Assembly (NCBI GenBank): GCA_008501735.1
Contig: QQUF01000043.1
Span: 1-64,000 of the forward strand
Length of the DNA stretch: 64,000 nucleotides
Direction of reading: 5' to 3'
Origin: Calditrichota bacterium
GTDB lineage: Bacteria > CLD3
Positions 62,787 through 64,000 of the stretch are shown in pieces (the first letter of the stretch is position 1; every line of letters begins with the position of its first letter). The position numbers and the translations under genes are program-made. Under the pieces are notes generated by a model. It did not search any database. It was given only the letters and a program-made list of their open reading frames with translations, and was not told where the DNA came from.

Positions 62787-63740
62787 TTAAGTTTTAGAAG
62801 GAGCAATTTTAACAGGAACTGCATTTTTATTTTTTGAAAGAGAAATTGCCATTGAGCCTAAAACAACCATTAAGGCACCAAGGACTACCAAAAAATCAAA
62901 CGATTCTTTGTGAATCATTTCTGGGAAATAATTATTTGTTAAAGCGACAAAAATAAAAGTCATAATTGGAGTAATTGCTAAAACAGCACTTACTTTTGTT
63001 GCTTCCCAATGAGCTAACGCTTCTGCGAAACTTCCATAAGCGAGCAAAGTGTTTAATGCACAGAAAATCAGAATCCAAATTTCAACATCATTAAGAGCAG
63101 AGATCGACGATGGTTCTATGAAAGGAGAAAGTGATAAAGTACAACCGATGTAAATTATCATCATAATATTTTGTGAACTCAAATCTTTCAAAAGCCTTTT
63201 TTGTGCGATTGCATAAAAAGCCCAAGTTAAAGCTGCTAAAACAATAATTAAAGTTCCAAAAAAATAGTCGTCGAAGTTATAGAAGAACTCGAATAGTTTT
63301 TTGTTGAAAAATAGAATGAAGCCCAAATTTAGAATACCAAAACCAATCCATTGTTTTACGTTAAACCTTTCCTTGAAAAAATACATCGAACCAAGTGAGA
63401 AAAAGAGTGGAGCAGTTTGAATAATTACTTGAGTGTGAGCAGGTTCAATAAATCTCAAACCAATCAAATAAAGAATGTAATTAGCATTTAAGCCAACAGT
63501 TGCAACGATTAGAAGTAAAATTACATTTTTGGTGAAATTACTTTTGGAAGGAAGTCTTTTCCTAACACCAAGAACGATTAAAAGAAAAATGGAAGCACTC
63601 AAGAATCTGTACCAAGTAATAGTGTAAGGATCCATTACTTGAATCAGAACTTTCTGTGCGATTGGTAAAGCTCCCCAAAAAACAACTGTGTTGATTGCTA
63701 ATAAAAATCCTAATAAAGGACGTTGGTTTTGGGGCATCAA
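62787..63740 (-). CDS. EamA/DMT family transporter
   Basis: A 317-residue inner-membrane protein with ten predicted helices in two EamA repeats. Recognisable parts are LGFLLAINTVVFWGALPIAQ, YTITWYRFLSASIFLLI and the second-repeat LAYGSFAEALAHWEATKVSA. Members export metabolites or amino acids. The start codon is 2 bases after the stop of nuoN. Confidence 0.92.
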   Translation of the reverse strand: MMPQNQRPLLGFLLAINTVVFWGALPIAQKVLIQVMDPYTITWYRFLSASIFLLIVLGVRKRLPSKSNFTKNVILLLIVATVGLNANYILYLIGLRFIEPAHTQVIIQTAPLFFSLGSMYFFKERFNVKQWIGFGILNLGFILFFNKKLFEFFYNFDDYFFGTLIIVLAALTWAFYAIAQKRLLKDLSSQNIMMIIYIGCTLSLSPFIEPSSISALNDVEIWILIFCALNTLLAYGSFAEALAHWEATKVSAVLAITPIMTFIFVALTNNYFPEMIHKESFDFLVVLGALMVVLGSMAISLSKNKNAVPVKIAPSKT

Positions 63741-63741
63741 A

Positions 63742-64000
63742 TCAGATTTGGAAAAGGAAGTGCATTACTTGTGATGGGAAAATACCAATGAGAATTGTTC
63801 CGATAAATGAAAGAAGTAAAGCAAGTTTTAAACTTGGACTTGCATCGTTTACTTCTACTTCGTTTGGCTCTTTCATCCACATCAAGACGATTGGAGAAAG
63901 ATAGTAGTAAACACCAACAACAGCATTTAAAACACCAATAATAGCTAAAGTGTTTGCACCAGATTTTATCAAAGAAGTAAAGATAAAATATTTTCCAAAA
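63742..64000 (-). CDS. nuoN: NADH-quinone oxidoreductase subunit N (nuoN), C-terminal end
   Basis: The frame is open across the window edge and gives the last 85 residues: FGKYFIFTSLIKSGANTLAI, then GVLNAVVGVYYYLSPIVLMW and a final helix. The Gly-Lys-Phe/Tyr, VLN and YYYL features are the conserved C-terminal helices of subunit N, a proton-pumping antiporter-like subunit of complex I. The 5' part and presumably the rest of the nuo operon lie beyond the right edge. Confidence 0.88.
   Translation of the reverse strand, partial: FGKYFIFTSLIKSGANTLAIIGVLNAVVGVYYYLSPIVLMWMKEPNEVEVNDASPSLKLALLLSFIGTILIGIFPSQVMHFLFQI

Noticed and set aside
63742-63972. Complete small gene starting at 63972
   Set aside because: The frame continues to the window edge with conserved nuoN residues, so it is the end of a larger gene.

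Overview
This is a visibly AT-rich 64 kb bacterial window, mostly ordinary chromosome. Several proteins carry C-terminal type IX secretion (T9SS) sorting domains with the 'N(Y/F)PNPFNP' motif, and there is a PorV/PorQ-family outer-membrane protein and a TonB receptor with a carboxypeptidase-regulatory N-terminus. This places the organism in the FCB superphylum. Many genes have clear GGAG-type ribosome binding sites, which are rare in Bacteroidetes proper. I therefore favour an uncultured Ignavibacteria/Kapabacteria-like lineage, but this is an inference and no rRNA gene is present to settle it.

Layout. 1-8.4 kb (minus strand): a partial LeuA-family synthase, a crotonase and a 3-hydroxyacyl-CoA dehydrogenase, then a likely operon amylase-csaA-cysQ-like-pepF. 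8.5-19.4 kb (plus): a PpiC/SurA-like lipoprotein and an outer-membrane/secretion cassette of TonB receptor, 1238-aa exported protein, PorV-like protein and a T9SS cargo with three glycan-binding-like repeats. 19.5-24.7 kb (minus): a serine hydrolase, an NmrA-like oxidoreductase with an AraC regulator, and a TPR protein ending in a histidine-kinase dimerisation domain without an ATPase. 24.9-28.3 kb (plus): a DppB-like permease, engB and a TPR protein.

28.3-34.4 kb is the accessory region. It holds an intact DUF2779 nuclease whose stop codon is followed in frame by the C-terminal remnant of hsdM. After this come a doubly frameshifted hsdS, an intact DUF559 endonuclease, a broken Schlafen/AlbA_2 ATPase and a 50-codon stub of hsdR, next to the 3' end of tRNA-Arg(ACG). 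A hairpin repeat family, including a 77-bp tandem array, lies at the upstream boundaries of hsdS, DUF559 and the Schlafen gene. I read the region as a dead type I restriction locus used as an insertion platform.

34.6-64 kb returns to housekeeping and envelope genes: glutamate dehydrogenase, an ECF sigma factor with a toast-rack-like protein, an orphan 2Fe-2S subunit, hemL-hemH, a GT4/PHP/EEP-domain cluster, a helicase-associated-like pair, two more T9SS cargos plus a decayed sorting domain, a MarR-controlled RND efflux operon, NmrA and GNAT genes, ychF, dus, an EamA transporter and the 3' end of nuoN.

The best candidates for something new are the repeat-DUF559-DUF2779 arrangement in the dead restriction locus, and the T9SS/TonB cassette divergent from a lipoprotein amylase, which could be an alpha-glucan system without a recognisable SusD. 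A mosaic REP-like hairpin pair found at two distant sites is a smaller novelty. Frameshifts, gene ends and repeats were read directly; family names come from motif recognition without database searches.
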